From assembly GCF_938045205.1 (NCBI RefSeq), contig NZ_CALIMY010000076.1:1-26285 (forward strand): DNA of 26,285 bases, read 5' to 3'. Source of the DNA: an uncultured Campylobacter sp. (GTDB lineage Bacteria; Campylobacterota; Campylobacteria; Campylobacterales; Campylobacteraceae). Of this stretch, positions 1 through 6,405 are shown one piece after another; position 1 is the stretch's first letter; each line of letters opens with the position of its first letter. Below the pieces are notes generated by a model, which saw nothing but the letters and a program-made list of their open reading frames with translations, was not told where the DNA came from and ran no database searches. A program made the translations under genes and the position numbers.

Positions 1-304
1 AAATTTGCTTTTAAAAAATTTAGCTAGAAAATCCCGCTTTTAAATTTTACGTAGCAAATTTACGCCTTTAAATTTTGCTTCCGCGCGCCAAAATTCGGCG
101 CCGCTTTTATACGAAATTCACTTCCGCGCACCGCCCCGCTACGGCGAAATTTTAAGCTTAGAGCTTTGAATTTATTCTTAAATTTAGGACGTTGTGCGAA
201 ATTCATATAAAAATCCGCCTTATGTGCGGACGAGTGAGCTTTGAAATTCCAAAATCCCTAGAATTTCGCTAAAATTGCGGACAAATTTTAAAAAAGGCGA
301 AATT
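1..304. other. Non-coding leader upstream of the DUF3137 gene, rich in repeated AAATTT and GCG words
   Basis: No credible gene is visible on either strand. The stretch alternates short words such as CTTTTAAATTTT, AAATTT and CCGCGC, the same texture as the other intergenic islands here. A hairpin at 214-230 (TCCGC, 7-nt loop, GCGGA) is followed on the minus strand by TTTTTATA, so it resembles a minus-strand terminator, although no minus-strand gene ends here. TATAAA at 206-211 could be a -10 box for the plus-strand gene. The ribosome-binding site AAAAAGG at 291-297 belongs to the next gene. Confidence 0.5.
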
Positions 305-1363
305 TTGACTATTTACGATTTGGAGCGCCTGCGACTGGACGCGAAAAAGCACGTGGAGCAGCTAAAGCTCGTTGCCGTCATAAGCACGGTGGCGGTATTT
401 GCGGCGTTTTGCGTCATCGCGTATTTCGCGCGCAGGCAAGGCGTGCAGAGTTTTAGCGCGACGATGCTTATGCTGCTGGCGATCGCCTCGCTCGCCGTGA
501 GCCTTAAAGAGGTGCACTTAAACGGCTGGCAAAAGGATCTCATCGGCACGGAAAATATTTTGAAATTCGGCGCGGTCGCGATCTCGTTTTTGATCTTCAA
601 ATACTCCGCAGCCTTGCCGCAGGCGCTGATAGGCTTGGCCGCACTCGCGCTTGGGGTGTGGTTAGCGGCGCGGCTTTACGCGCTCGGCGTAAAAATCGCG
701 CAAGAGATCTTTACGGGGCGGTACCGCCAAAGCTACAAGCAGCACTATCTGGCGCCTTTCGTGCGCGAGCTCGGCTACGAATACGTCTCCTACGGCAGCG
801 TGCCGTTTTGGCGCGTGGTGCAGAGCGATCTGTTCGAGTTCATCGAAAATCTGCGCGGCAACGACCGCGTGGGCGGCGTGTGGCAGGGGGTGGGCTTCGA
901 GTTTAGCGACGTGAGCTTTTTTCATCAAAATTTGCAGCACGAGCTCGTGGGGGCGTTTTTCGTAGCGGAATTTAACAAACGCATCATTGCGCCCGTTTTC
1001 ATCTATCCGCGCGAGATACAAAATAAGCAGCACGTAGGTCTAAAGCCCGTCGCGATGGACAACGTGGAGTTTGCCGCGCGCTACAAGGTGCTTAGCGACG
1101 AGCCGCAAAACGCAATGTACGTGCTAACGCCCGCATTTATGGAGCGGTTTTTGGCGGTGGGCGACGCGCTCGGAGCGCAGATCTGGGCGAGCATCAGAGA
1201 GCGGCGGATCCATATTTTCGTGCACACTAAGCGGGATAATTTCGAGCCTAGCGTCTATGAAAGCGTGCTACGCCGCGATCCCGCAAGCGAGATAAAGAGC
1301 GAAATTTTAAACTTTTTGAGTATCGTTAAAATTTTAAAACTGAACGTGAGGATTTGGATTTAA
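305..1363 (+). CDS. DUF3137 family membrane protein
   Basis: The product is a membrane protein of about 352 residues whose function is not known. Counting from the TTG at 305, hydrophobic segments lie near residues 20-42, 50-67 and 86-128, and a soluble C-terminal half follows. That half has the texture I associate with DUF3137: a stretch YKQHYLAPFVRELGYEY, then GVGFEFSDVSFFHQNLQHE, then GAFFVAEFNKRI, and near the end RIHIFVHTKRDNFEP. The frame is open from a TTG at 275, but the TTG at 305 is preferred because AAAAAGG lies 7 nt before it. The first in-frame ATG (464) would remove the first membrane segment. DUF3137 genes often lie near lemA-type genes; none is visible here, although one could lie left of the window. 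The family call is from memory of its conserved blocks. Confidence 0.7.
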   Translation: MTIYDLERLRLDAKKHVEQLKLVAVISTVAVFAAFCVIAYFARRQGVQSFSATMLMLLAIASLAVSLKEVHLNGWQKDLIGTENILKFGAVAISFLIFKYSAALPQALIGLAALALGVWLAARLYALGVKIAQEIFTGRYRQSYKQHYLAPFVRELGYEYVSYGSVPFWRVVQSDLFEFIENLRGNDRVGGVWQGVGFEFSDVSFFHQNLQHELVGAFFVAEFNKRIIAPVFIYPREIQNKQHVGLKPVAMDNVEFAARYKVLSDEPQNAMYVLTPAFMERFLAVGDALGAQIWASIRERRIHIFVHTKRDNFEPSVYESVLRRDPASEIKSEILNFLSIVKILKLNVRIWI

Positions 1364-1533
1364 TAAAATTTGAGCGGTATTTTTGCTAAAAATTTTTAAC
1401 TCTTAAAAGATAATTTGGCGCGTCTAAGTCTTTATTAAATTTTGATTTCATACGAGGCTATCTTCTAAGCATTTATCGCTTAGCTACTTATCAAATTCTT
1501 GCTTTACGTCTAAATCTGCTCTTTACTCCTAGC

Positions 1534-2202
1534 CTATATAAAAATTTGCGGCTGGATTTTGTCTAAATTTTTACCCGTTTTTAGCAGAAAATAGGTTTTC
1601 AGTTCCTTGTATTCGTTGCTTGTTAAAATCGAGACGTCGATGATGAAGTGCTTATCGAAGATAATCAAACTATCGCCGCTTAGCATATCTAGTCCGAGCC
1701 CTAGCCCGTTTACTAGTCTAAAAATAAGTAGCGGGAGTATGCCGAGCCCAAATGCTATCGGCACTATGAATGGGGCTATCGCATAGCCCTTAAAGTAAAA
1801 AACCGTAGACATCAAAACGAAGTAGATCATAACGACGCTAATTACAAACTTTTTTGTGATTGTCGGCAATTGGGGTTGGGAAGGCCCAAAGGTTCGTTTT
1901 ATCCCCACTATATTTGATAATTTTATTTCGAGCAGGACTAAATTCTTCTTCGTAGAAAAATACTCTATGGCGGAATTTTTAAATTTAATATAGCAGCTTC
2001 CGAGCTCTTTTGGACGTTCATTTAGCTCTCCTGGATGCGGTGGTCTGTATGGTGCAAAATGTGAAAGAAAGTCCAAAATAAATACAATCGGCAGATATAG
2101 CTTTATCATCTCTATCGCGTTGTCTTTGATGATTATCGGATATTTGTCGTAGTCTCTAGACTCGGCCTTTTCTAACGCAGTGTTGATTTTAAATTTATCC
2201 AA
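1534..2202 (-). CDS. Hypothetical membrane protein, no recognised family
   Basis: I do not recognise this 222-residue protein. A hydrophobic stretch lies near residues 33-46 (MIKLYLPIVFILDFL), and a strongly hydrophobic pair spans about residues 118-165 with a short turn between them. The N-terminus and the last 50 residues look soluble, so two or three membrane passes are likely. The start is TTG, preceded by AAAGAG about 6 nt upstream; no better ATG start is seen. It is a single gene: the gene to its left converges on it, and the non-coding array 2300-2680 lies upstream. A TATAAA-like box occurs near 2236-2241 on the minus strand. Its codons are more AT-rich than those of the neighbouring DUF3137 gene, which would fit a different origin. 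An immunity-like or stress-related membrane protein is possible but unsupported. Confidence 0.6.
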   Translation of the reverse strand: MDKFKINTALEKAESRDYDKYPIIIKDNAIEMIKLYLPIVFILDFLSHFAPYRPPHPGELNERPKELGSCYIKFKNSAIEYFSTKKNLVLLEIKLSNIVGIKRTFGPSQPQLPTITKKFVISVVMIYFVLMSTVFYFKGYAIAPFIVPIAFGLGILPLLIFRLVNGLGLGLDMLSGDSLIIFDKHFIIDVSILTSNEYKELKTYFLLKTGKNLDKIQPQIFI

Positions 2203-2685
2203 ATTTAGCTCTTTATAAATAGAATTTCAAAGCGTTTTATATGTTCTCAAATAGGACAGCGGCGCGCAAGTGCGGCGGATAATCCACTATCCGCCGTCGT
2301 ACGGCTTGCAAAACCGCGCCACGGCTTAAAATCAAAACCCGTCTCACAAAAACAAATCCGCGGCTCGTAAATCCGCAGTCTGTAAAATCCATAACTTGCA
2401 AAATCATGCCGCGCTATCGGTTCATAAAATCGCAGTTTGAAAACCGCGCTGCACAGCCAGCTCAAAATCACGCCCTGCAAAAACCGCGCCGTGCTGCCAG
2501 TCTGTAAAATCATACTCTGTAAAGCGTAAAAAACTGCGGCGCCTCGCTAACTCGTAAAATTTAGCTCGCCAAAGTCGCGCTGTGTCGCGGGCTGATAAAA
2601 TTACGGCTCGCGCAAACGCAGCGTAATGCTCGCAAAAGTAAAATCCGCGGCTTGCAAAATCAAGCCGCAGCATTCAAAAGCGAGC
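2203..2685. repeat. Degenerate tandem array of about 17-25-nt units (core about 2300-2680)
   Basis: This 483-base gap has no credible gene. From about 2300 to 2668 it is built from imperfect copies of a short unit resembling GGCTTGTAAAATCCGCG. Examples are GGCTTGCAAAACCGCG, GGCTCGTAAATCCGC, AGTCTGTAAAATCC, ACTTGCAAAATCATG, AGTCTGTAAAATCATA and GGCTTGCAAAATCAAG. Copies differ in length and sequence, so this is a decayed or fast-drifting minisatellite, not CRISPR. Short minus-strand reading frames across it encode repetitive peptides such as DFASRGFYF and DFASYGFYRL, which are by-products of the repeat. Confidence 0.6.
2636..2668 (-). terminator. Probable rho-independent terminator of the kbp gene
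   Basis: On the minus strand, 18 nt past the kbp stop, GCGGCTTG pairs perfectly with CAAGCCGC across a 6-nt loop (2647-2668). It is followed by GGATTTTACTTTTG. The 8-bp GC-rich stem and T-rich tail fit an intrinsic terminator. The stem arm is also the last recognisable unit of the neighbouring repeat array. A weaker inverted repeat (CAAAAGC/GCTTTTG, 2675-2696) spans the kbp stop codon. Confidence 0.55.
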
Positions 2686-3108
2686 TTAAGCTTTTGGAAT
2701 TCTGATCTTCTGCCCCGGATAGATGAGGTTCGCGTCTTTGATAACCTCGCGGTTGGCGTCGAAAATAACCTTGTATTTATTCGCGTCGCCGTAGAATTTC
2801 TTCGCGATTTTAGATAGGTTATCGCCCTTTACGATGGTGTAGTAGTTCTCGGCGCTATCCTCTCTAATGCCCTCGATCTGCACATTTTTAATGCCTGCGG
2901 TGTTGCCCGCGATGAGGGCTGCTTTTTCAAGAGTTTCCTTATCGGCGTTGCCGCTGATTTTGACGGTGTCGCCCTGCACCTCGACCTCTAGCCCCTCTAC
3001 CGGCGTAGAGCTGAGATTGGTGGCGATCTCGTCTTTTACGGATTTGGCGTCATCGCCTAGACCTAGTAGTTTCTTGCCTGCTTCGGCTACGAATGAAAGT
3101 AAACCCAT
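2686..3108 (-). CDS. kbp: BON-LysM domain protein, Kbp/YgaU type (potassium-binding protein)
   Basis: The 140-residue product has the two-domain layout of E. coli Kbp (YgaU, about 149 aa). A BON domain covers roughly residues 22-82, with the alternating pattern VEGLEVEVQGDTVKISG then AGIKNVQIEGI. A LysM domain covers about 89-138, starting YYTIVKGDNLSKIAKKFYG and ending LIYPGQKIRIPKA. E. coli Kbp is a cytoplasmic potassium sensor whose fold changes on binding K+. No signal peptide is visible; the N-terminal MGLLSFVAEAGKKLLG is a short amphipathic helix, as in Kbp. The ATG start has a strong site, AAGGAG, 5 nt upstream. A ClC-type gene lies 198 bp upstream on the same strand, and a terminator follows. 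The alternative is a peptidoglycan-binding LysM protein, but the lack of an export signal favours Kbp. Confidence 0.85.
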   Translation of the reverse strand: MGLLSFVAEAGKKLLGLGDDAKSVKDEIATNLSSTPVEGLEVEVQGDTVKISGNADKETLEKAALIAGNTAGIKNVQIEGIREDSAENYYTIVKGDNLSKIAKKFYGDANKYKVIFDANREVIKDANLIYPGQKIRIPKA

Positions 3109-3306
3109 GTTTTCTCCTTTGGTTAAAGTGGCGAAATTTTATCTTAAATTTACCAACGATCAGCTTATGCGCATATCCTTACGGCTCCGACCTAGCCCAA
3201 TGATGCGACCTACTGCGCTCAGTCTATGCGCGACAGCAGGTTCTTGGACCATCATCGCCGCGCCCGTCTATTCAGATTTGCAGCGTATGAATTATCAGCG
3301 CCGTGA
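3109..3306. other. 198-bp gap between the ClC gene and kbp
   Basis: No gene is supported here. The middle part (about 3170-3290) is GC-rich compared with other gaps in the window and lacks the AAATTT texture. It contains the palindrome TATGCGCATA. Near kbp, GATAAAAT on the minus strand is a weak -10 candidate. A 31-codon minus-strand frame ending near 3168 has no ribosome-binding site worth trusting. Confidence 0.4.
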
Positions 3307-4509
3307 CTACGCTAAATTTTTCGTCAGTAAATTTCTAGCGATCACGGCGCATACGATGCTAAAAACGATGACCGAATATGAGTTGAGATTTAGCCCGCAA
3401 AATCCTGCGCTTAGGGCAAAGGCGCAAAGCGGCGCGTTTAGGTTGATCGCTAAAAAGGCAGCCCCTCCGCAAACCCCAGCTGCGCTTAGGTTAATAGGCA
3501 GAATTTCGCCGATCGCAAATCCTATGCATAGCCCTAAAACTGCGCCCAGCGCAAAACTCGGCGTTAGCGTGCCGCCGTATCCGCCGCAGCGAAAGATCAT
3601 CAAAATGCAAAATGTCTTGCAAAGCAAGATCGCAAGCAAATATGGGCTAAAGGACGCTGAGTTGAAAGCAAACTGCGCTGCGGAGCGCCCGTTACCTAAA
3701 ATTTCTGGTACGTATGCGCCGATCGCCGCGGTAAGCAAGAATGCAAATGGCAGTGTAAGCGCGATTTTAAGGCTTTTTATGCGCAGCTTTTCGCACAAGC
3801 GCACTCCGTCTTGAAAGTATTTTGCTGCGACCCCCGTGACAAGCCCGATTAGCGCCGCTGCGAGTAAATTCTGCGGGGTAGGGGCGAAGTTTGAAACCGC
3901 GTAATAAATTTCTTTTGAAGCTCCAAATTCCGCTGTAGCTGTAGCCACCGCACTTGTGGCGAAAGCGCATAAAATTGCTCGAGTATCGAAGCTTTTAAGC
4001 AAAATTTCTAGGCTAAAAAGCGCGCCCGCTAACGGGACATTATATGCAGCGCCCAGTCCCGCTCCTGCGCCGCATGCGACAAATAGCCGAAGTTCGTCTC
4101 CGCTAATATTTAGGGCGCGGCAAATTTTAGCCGCAAACAAGCCACCCAGCTCGCGCGGAGCAGCCTCACTGCCTACCGGTGCGCCCATGGCGATGGCTGC
4201 AAGCTGCAAAACCGAGTGGATTAAATTTTGCCAAAACGGCGGATTTTGCCCCTCCATCATCGAAGCTACGTTTAAAAAGGGTTTTAGCCTTATCAGTAGA
4301 ATTCTAATTATAGTTACGATTGCGCCGGCTGCGAGGACGCTAAGAAAGCGCCTAAGCGCAGTGGTTTGCTCCGTGATAATGTGAAATTCCTCATCATTAT
4401 GTCCGAAAGCAAAAGTTTCAATTTCGTTGATGCCGAAGTTTAAGAGCCCTGCGCAAAGCCCCATTATAACGCCTATCGCAAGGATCGCTAGAAAGAATTT
4501 AGTACTCAA
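3307..4509 (-). CDS. ClC family chloride channel/antiporter-like protein (divergent subgroup)
   Basis: This 400-residue, strongly hydrophobic protein belongs to the ClC family of anion channels and H+/Cl- exchangers in the inner membrane. Visible landmarks are GSEAAPRELG at residues 113-122, with Glu115 in the place of the gating glutamate of the usual GREGP; GAAYNVPLAG at 153-162; GGYGGTLTPS at 309-318, equivalent to GxPGGxFxP; and a late NSYS tyrosine that may match Tyr445 of E. coli ClcA. Two departures matter. The GSGIP loop is absent, with PFLNVAS in about that position, and the internal proton glutamate (ClcA Glu203) is Ile169. At 400 residues it is shorter than ClcA (473) and has no CBS domains. 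The start is TTG with AAAGG 6 nt before it; TATAAT on the minus strand (4533-4538) is the likely -10. kbp follows downstream. Confidence 0.85.
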   Translation of the reverse strand: MSTKFFLAILAIGVIMGLCAGLLNFGINEIETFAFGHNDEEFHIITEQTTALRRFLSVLAAGAIVTIIRILLIRLKPFLNVASMMEGQNPPFWQNLIHSVLQLAAIAMGAPVGSEAAPRELGGLFAAKICRALNISGDELRLFVACGAGAGLGAAYNVPLAGALFSLEILLKSFDTRAILCAFATSAVATATAEFGASKEIYYAVSNFAPTPQNLLAAALIGLVTGVAAKYFQDGVRLCEKLRIKSLKIALTLPFAFLLTAAIGAYVPEILGNGRSAAQFAFNSASFSPYLLAILLCKTFCILMIFRCGGYGGTLTPSFALGAVLGLCIGFAIGEILPINLSAAGVCGGAAFLAINLNAPLCAFALSAGFCGLNLNSYSVIVFSIVCAVIARNLLTKNLA

Positions 4510-4532
4510 AATATGCCTTTTTAAAACGCATA

Positions 4533-4538
4533 ATTATA
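4533..4538 (-). promoter_or_regulatory. Probable -10 box of the ClC gene
   Basis: The minus strand reads TATAAT here, 23 nt before the TTG start and 12 nt before the AAAGG ribosome-binding site. This gives a leader of about 15-20 nt. No clear -35 box is seen, as is usual for Campylobacter sigma-70 promoters. Confidence 0.5.
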
Positions 4539-5081
4539 TAAAATTTTAGCTTTAAAAAATCCTTACCGTGCATATAAAAGCAGCTAAAACGCGAATAAAT
4601 TTTAAAATAATGGCTAGGAATTTATATCGTCTCTGTGAGTAAAATTTTACAAAATTCTATGAAGCTTAGGCAGAGGCAGAATTTTATTTACGTTAATTGC
4701 GCGAGTAAAATTTACATAGATTTTATATCGCGCGTAGAAAATTTAGTAAAATTTCGCATCGCGCGGGAGGATAAAATTTTATTTGAAATTTCTTGCCGCG
4801 AGGACAGGCGAAATTCTACGTAAAATTTAAATCTATCCGAGCTGGTAAAATTTTAAATTAAATAAGCGAGAGAATTTCGCAGAGGACGCGTGAAATTTCG
4901 CGCAGAATTATAATTTGCGAAAGAGGGCAAATTCAGCGTAGAATTCCGATCTGCGTAAGCGAGCGAAATCTCGCGTGAAATTCTAAACCGCGAGGCTAAG
5001 CAAAATTATGCGCGGAATTTTAATTTGCATGAGTCATAGAATTTTGCGCCCCCCTTGCGAACAAATTCGCTTAAGATTTTG
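4539..5081. repeat. Degenerate tandem array of about 35-41-nt units (core about 4690-5060)
   Basis: There is no credible gene in this gap. From about 4690 the sequence is a run of imperfect units that start with GCGAGG-like bases and continue GGCGAAATTC, GCGTAGAATT and AATTTGC. The clearest starts are 4798 (GCGAGGACAGGCGAAATTC), 4919 (GAAAGAGGGCAAATTC), 4955 (GTAAGCGAGCGAAATC) and 4990 (GCGAGGCTAAGCAAAATT), with a weaker copy at 5028. The last intervals are 36, 35 and 38 nt. Earlier copies at 4699, 4730 and 4761 are more decayed. A 62-codon plus-strand frame through it is a by-product. A small hairpin at 5057-5070 (GCGAA/TTCGC) follows the minus-strand operon, but lacks a T-tract. Confidence 0.6.
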
Positions 5082-5624
5082 CTATTTTTTCCAGATATCG
5101 TCGTTTTTGCCGGCTGCGGGCGCGCTTAGCTTTTTATCCAGAGCCGAAATTTTATCCGCGAGCTTTTGCGCGCCGCCGAAAATTTCATCTTTTTTCGGAA
5201 GTCCGAAGTGAAATTTCGAACCTACGCTGTCCCCGATGCTTGCAAGTAGCGATTTGGGCGCGTTTGCGATCGCGTCTTTAAAGATCGCCGCATCGATACC
5301 GAGCTCGGCTAAGTTTTTTAACGCCCGCGCAGAGCCGATAAACATCGCGATTTTGGCGTCGAAAAGATAATCATTGGCTAGCTTTTGTACGCCCGCCGCG
5401 GATTTTTTATCCACGATGATAAAGCGCGCGCCTGCGCCGTTTGCGAGTAAAATTTCATTTATATCGTTCGTAATAACGCTAAATTTTTTCTGCGCCTTTT
5501 GCGCCGCGGCGATGAGCCTGTCGTTAAATTTAAATAGCAGATTGTCGTATTTGAAAACTTCATCGCCGTTTTTGATGAGATACAGCGGCTCGTAGGGCAC
5601 GAGCGCGTGGCCTAGGATGATCAT
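5082..5624 (-). CDS. Conserved-looking protein of unknown function, last gene of the ribA operon
   Basis: I do not recognise this 180-residue protein. The start is the ATG at 5624, which overlaps the stop of the preceding gene as ATGA. A longer frame from 5660 is less likely because of that overlap. The opening, MIILGHALVPYEPLYLIKNG, is hydrophobic but has no clear signal peptide. The middle reads like an alpha/beta fold, with a strand-loop-strand pattern ARFIIVDKKSAAGV, then IAMFIGSARALKNLAELGID. The tail is Lys/Ala-rich (residues about 150-180) and probably flexible. It lies fourth in the ribA-rsmG-zinc-ribbon operon and is probably translated by coupling. Nothing in the sequence ties it to riboflavin synthesis or rRNA modification. 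It may be a Campylobacter-specific cytoplasmic protein. Confidence 0.75.
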   Translation of the reverse strand: MIILGHALVPYEPLYLIKNGDEVFKYDNLLFKFNDRLIAAAQKAQKKFSVITNDINEILLANGAGARFIIVDKKSAAGVQKLANDYLFDAKIAMFIGSARALKNLAELGIDAAIFKDAIANAPKSLLASIGDSVGSKFHFGLPKKDEIFGGAQKLADKISALDKKLSAPAAGKNDDIWKK

Positions 5625-5827
5625 TTGCCGCCCCTTAGTTTGGCTTCGCAGGATTTGCAAAGGCGCTTTTTGTCGCGCAGAGCAAGCTCGTCGCTGCTAA
5701 AGTACGTCCCGCACTCGTCGCACGCCAAAAGCTCGGTCGCATCGTCCTTTTTCTTGATGCGAAATCTAGGCACTATCAAAAAATATATGAGCGCCGCGAT
5801 GACGGCTATGGCTAGAATTTTTCCCAT
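5621..5827 (-). CDS. PP0621-like small membrane protein with zinc ribbon
   Basis: This 68-residue protein has one N-terminal membrane helix (about residues 3-20, ILAIAVIAALIYFLIVP), a basic stretch RFRIKKK that should face the cytoplasm, and two CxxC pairs, CDEC (36-39) and CKSC (57-60), which would bind one zinc. This layout matches the PP0621 family of uncharacterised bacterial proteins. The ATG start shares one base with the rsmG stop (TAATG), and AAAGGGG lies 7 nt upstream. Its own stop overlaps the next start by ATGA. No biochemical role is known. The tight overlaps suggest that all four genes of the operon are translated together. Confidence 0.75.
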   Translation of the reverse strand: MGKILAIAVIAALIYFLIVPRFRIKKKDDATELLACDECGTYFSSDELALRDKKRLCKSCEAKLRGGK

Positions 5828-6405
5828 TATTTTACCCCTTTGATCACTAAAAAATTTCTATTTTTCAAAGCGTTTTCGCCGCTAGAAATTTCGCAGCGCG
5901 CGCTCGTAAATTCCTTACGAAATTCCGCCGCTTCCGCCTCTGCGCCCGAGCCTTTGTAGAGCAAAAACGTAGTGTTTTCATCGTAAAAACCGCGGCAAAT
6001 TTCAATTAAGCTTCGCGCGCTCATCAAAGCTCGCGAGCTTATCAGATCGGCGCGCAGCTTTGCGCCGTCTTGCACGCGCTCGGCGTGGATTTTTACGTTA
6101 GCTAGAGCGAGGCTAACCTTCGCGTAGGTTAGAAATGCCGCTTTTTTTTGATTTGGCTCAAACAGATGCCACTCGCACAGCGGTAGCGCGAGCGCTAAAA
6201 AGAGCCCCGGAAAGCCCGCTCCTGAGCCGATGTCGCATCCGATGCGCGGATAGCGCGGTATGAAATTCGCTCCGCTTAGGCTGTCGCGTACCACCGCGTC
6301 CAAATCGTCGTAATTCGTGAGGCTATGCACGCGGTTAAATTTTTGCAGGCAGGCTTTAAATTTTGCAACCTGCTCGTTAAAGCTTTCGCTCGGCGCAAGC
6401 TTCAC
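5827..6405 (-). CDS. rsmG: 16S rRNA (guanine(527)-N7)-methyltransferase RsmG
   Basis: RsmG (GidB) methylates N7 of G527 in the 530 loop of 16S rRNA using S-adenosylmethionine; loss gives low-level streptomycin resistance in several bacteria. The 192-residue length is slightly short of the E. coli enzyme (207). The SAM-binding motif DIGSGAGFPG lies at residues 58-67. Before it is the family block HSLTNYDDLDAVVRDSL, and afterwards RALMSARSLIEI and NFLVIKGVK, which fit the later strands of the Rossmann fold. The start is GTG, embedded in the ribA stop (GTGA overlap), so translation is coupled to ribA. The stop overlaps the next gene by one base. In C. jejuni, rsmG also follows ribA beside hemB, as I recall. 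Confidence 0.92.
   Translation of the reverse strand: MKLAPSESFNEQVAKFKACLQKFNRVHSLTNYDDLDAVVRDSLSGANFIPRYPRIGCDIGSGAGFPGLFLALALPLCEWHLFEPNQKKAAFLTYAKVSLALANVKIHAERVQDGAKLRADLISSRALMSARSLIEICRGFYDENTTFLLYKGSGAEAEAAEFRKEFTSARCEISSGENALKNRNFLVIKGVK

Noticed and set aside
658..1033. Plus- and minus-strand open frames inside the DUF3137 gene
   Set aside because: GC-rich coding DNA leaves other frames open; the peptides are Arg/Ala-rich or His-rich with no recognisable fold.
1465..1483. CTAAGC/GCTTAG hairpin between converging genes as a terminator
   Set aside because: The stem is only 6 bp and no T-tract follows on either strand.
2247..2673. Two minus-strand frames of 88 and 83 codons
   Set aside because: They lie entirely in the degenerate repeat array, overlap each other, and encode only the repeat translated (DFASRGFYF-type peptides).
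2867..3814. 315-codon plus-strand open frame across kbp and the ClC gene
   Set aside because: It is antisense to two well-supported genes with clear domains and ribosome-binding sites; its peptide is Ser/Ala/Pro-rich with no family texture.
4635..4823. 62-codon plus-strand frame
   Set aside because: It runs through the 36-nt degenerate array and has no ribosome-binding site.
4690..5060. CRISPR array
   Set aside because: Units are imperfect throughout and there are no constant repeats alternating with unique spacers; no cas gene is nearby. The same holds for 2300-2680.
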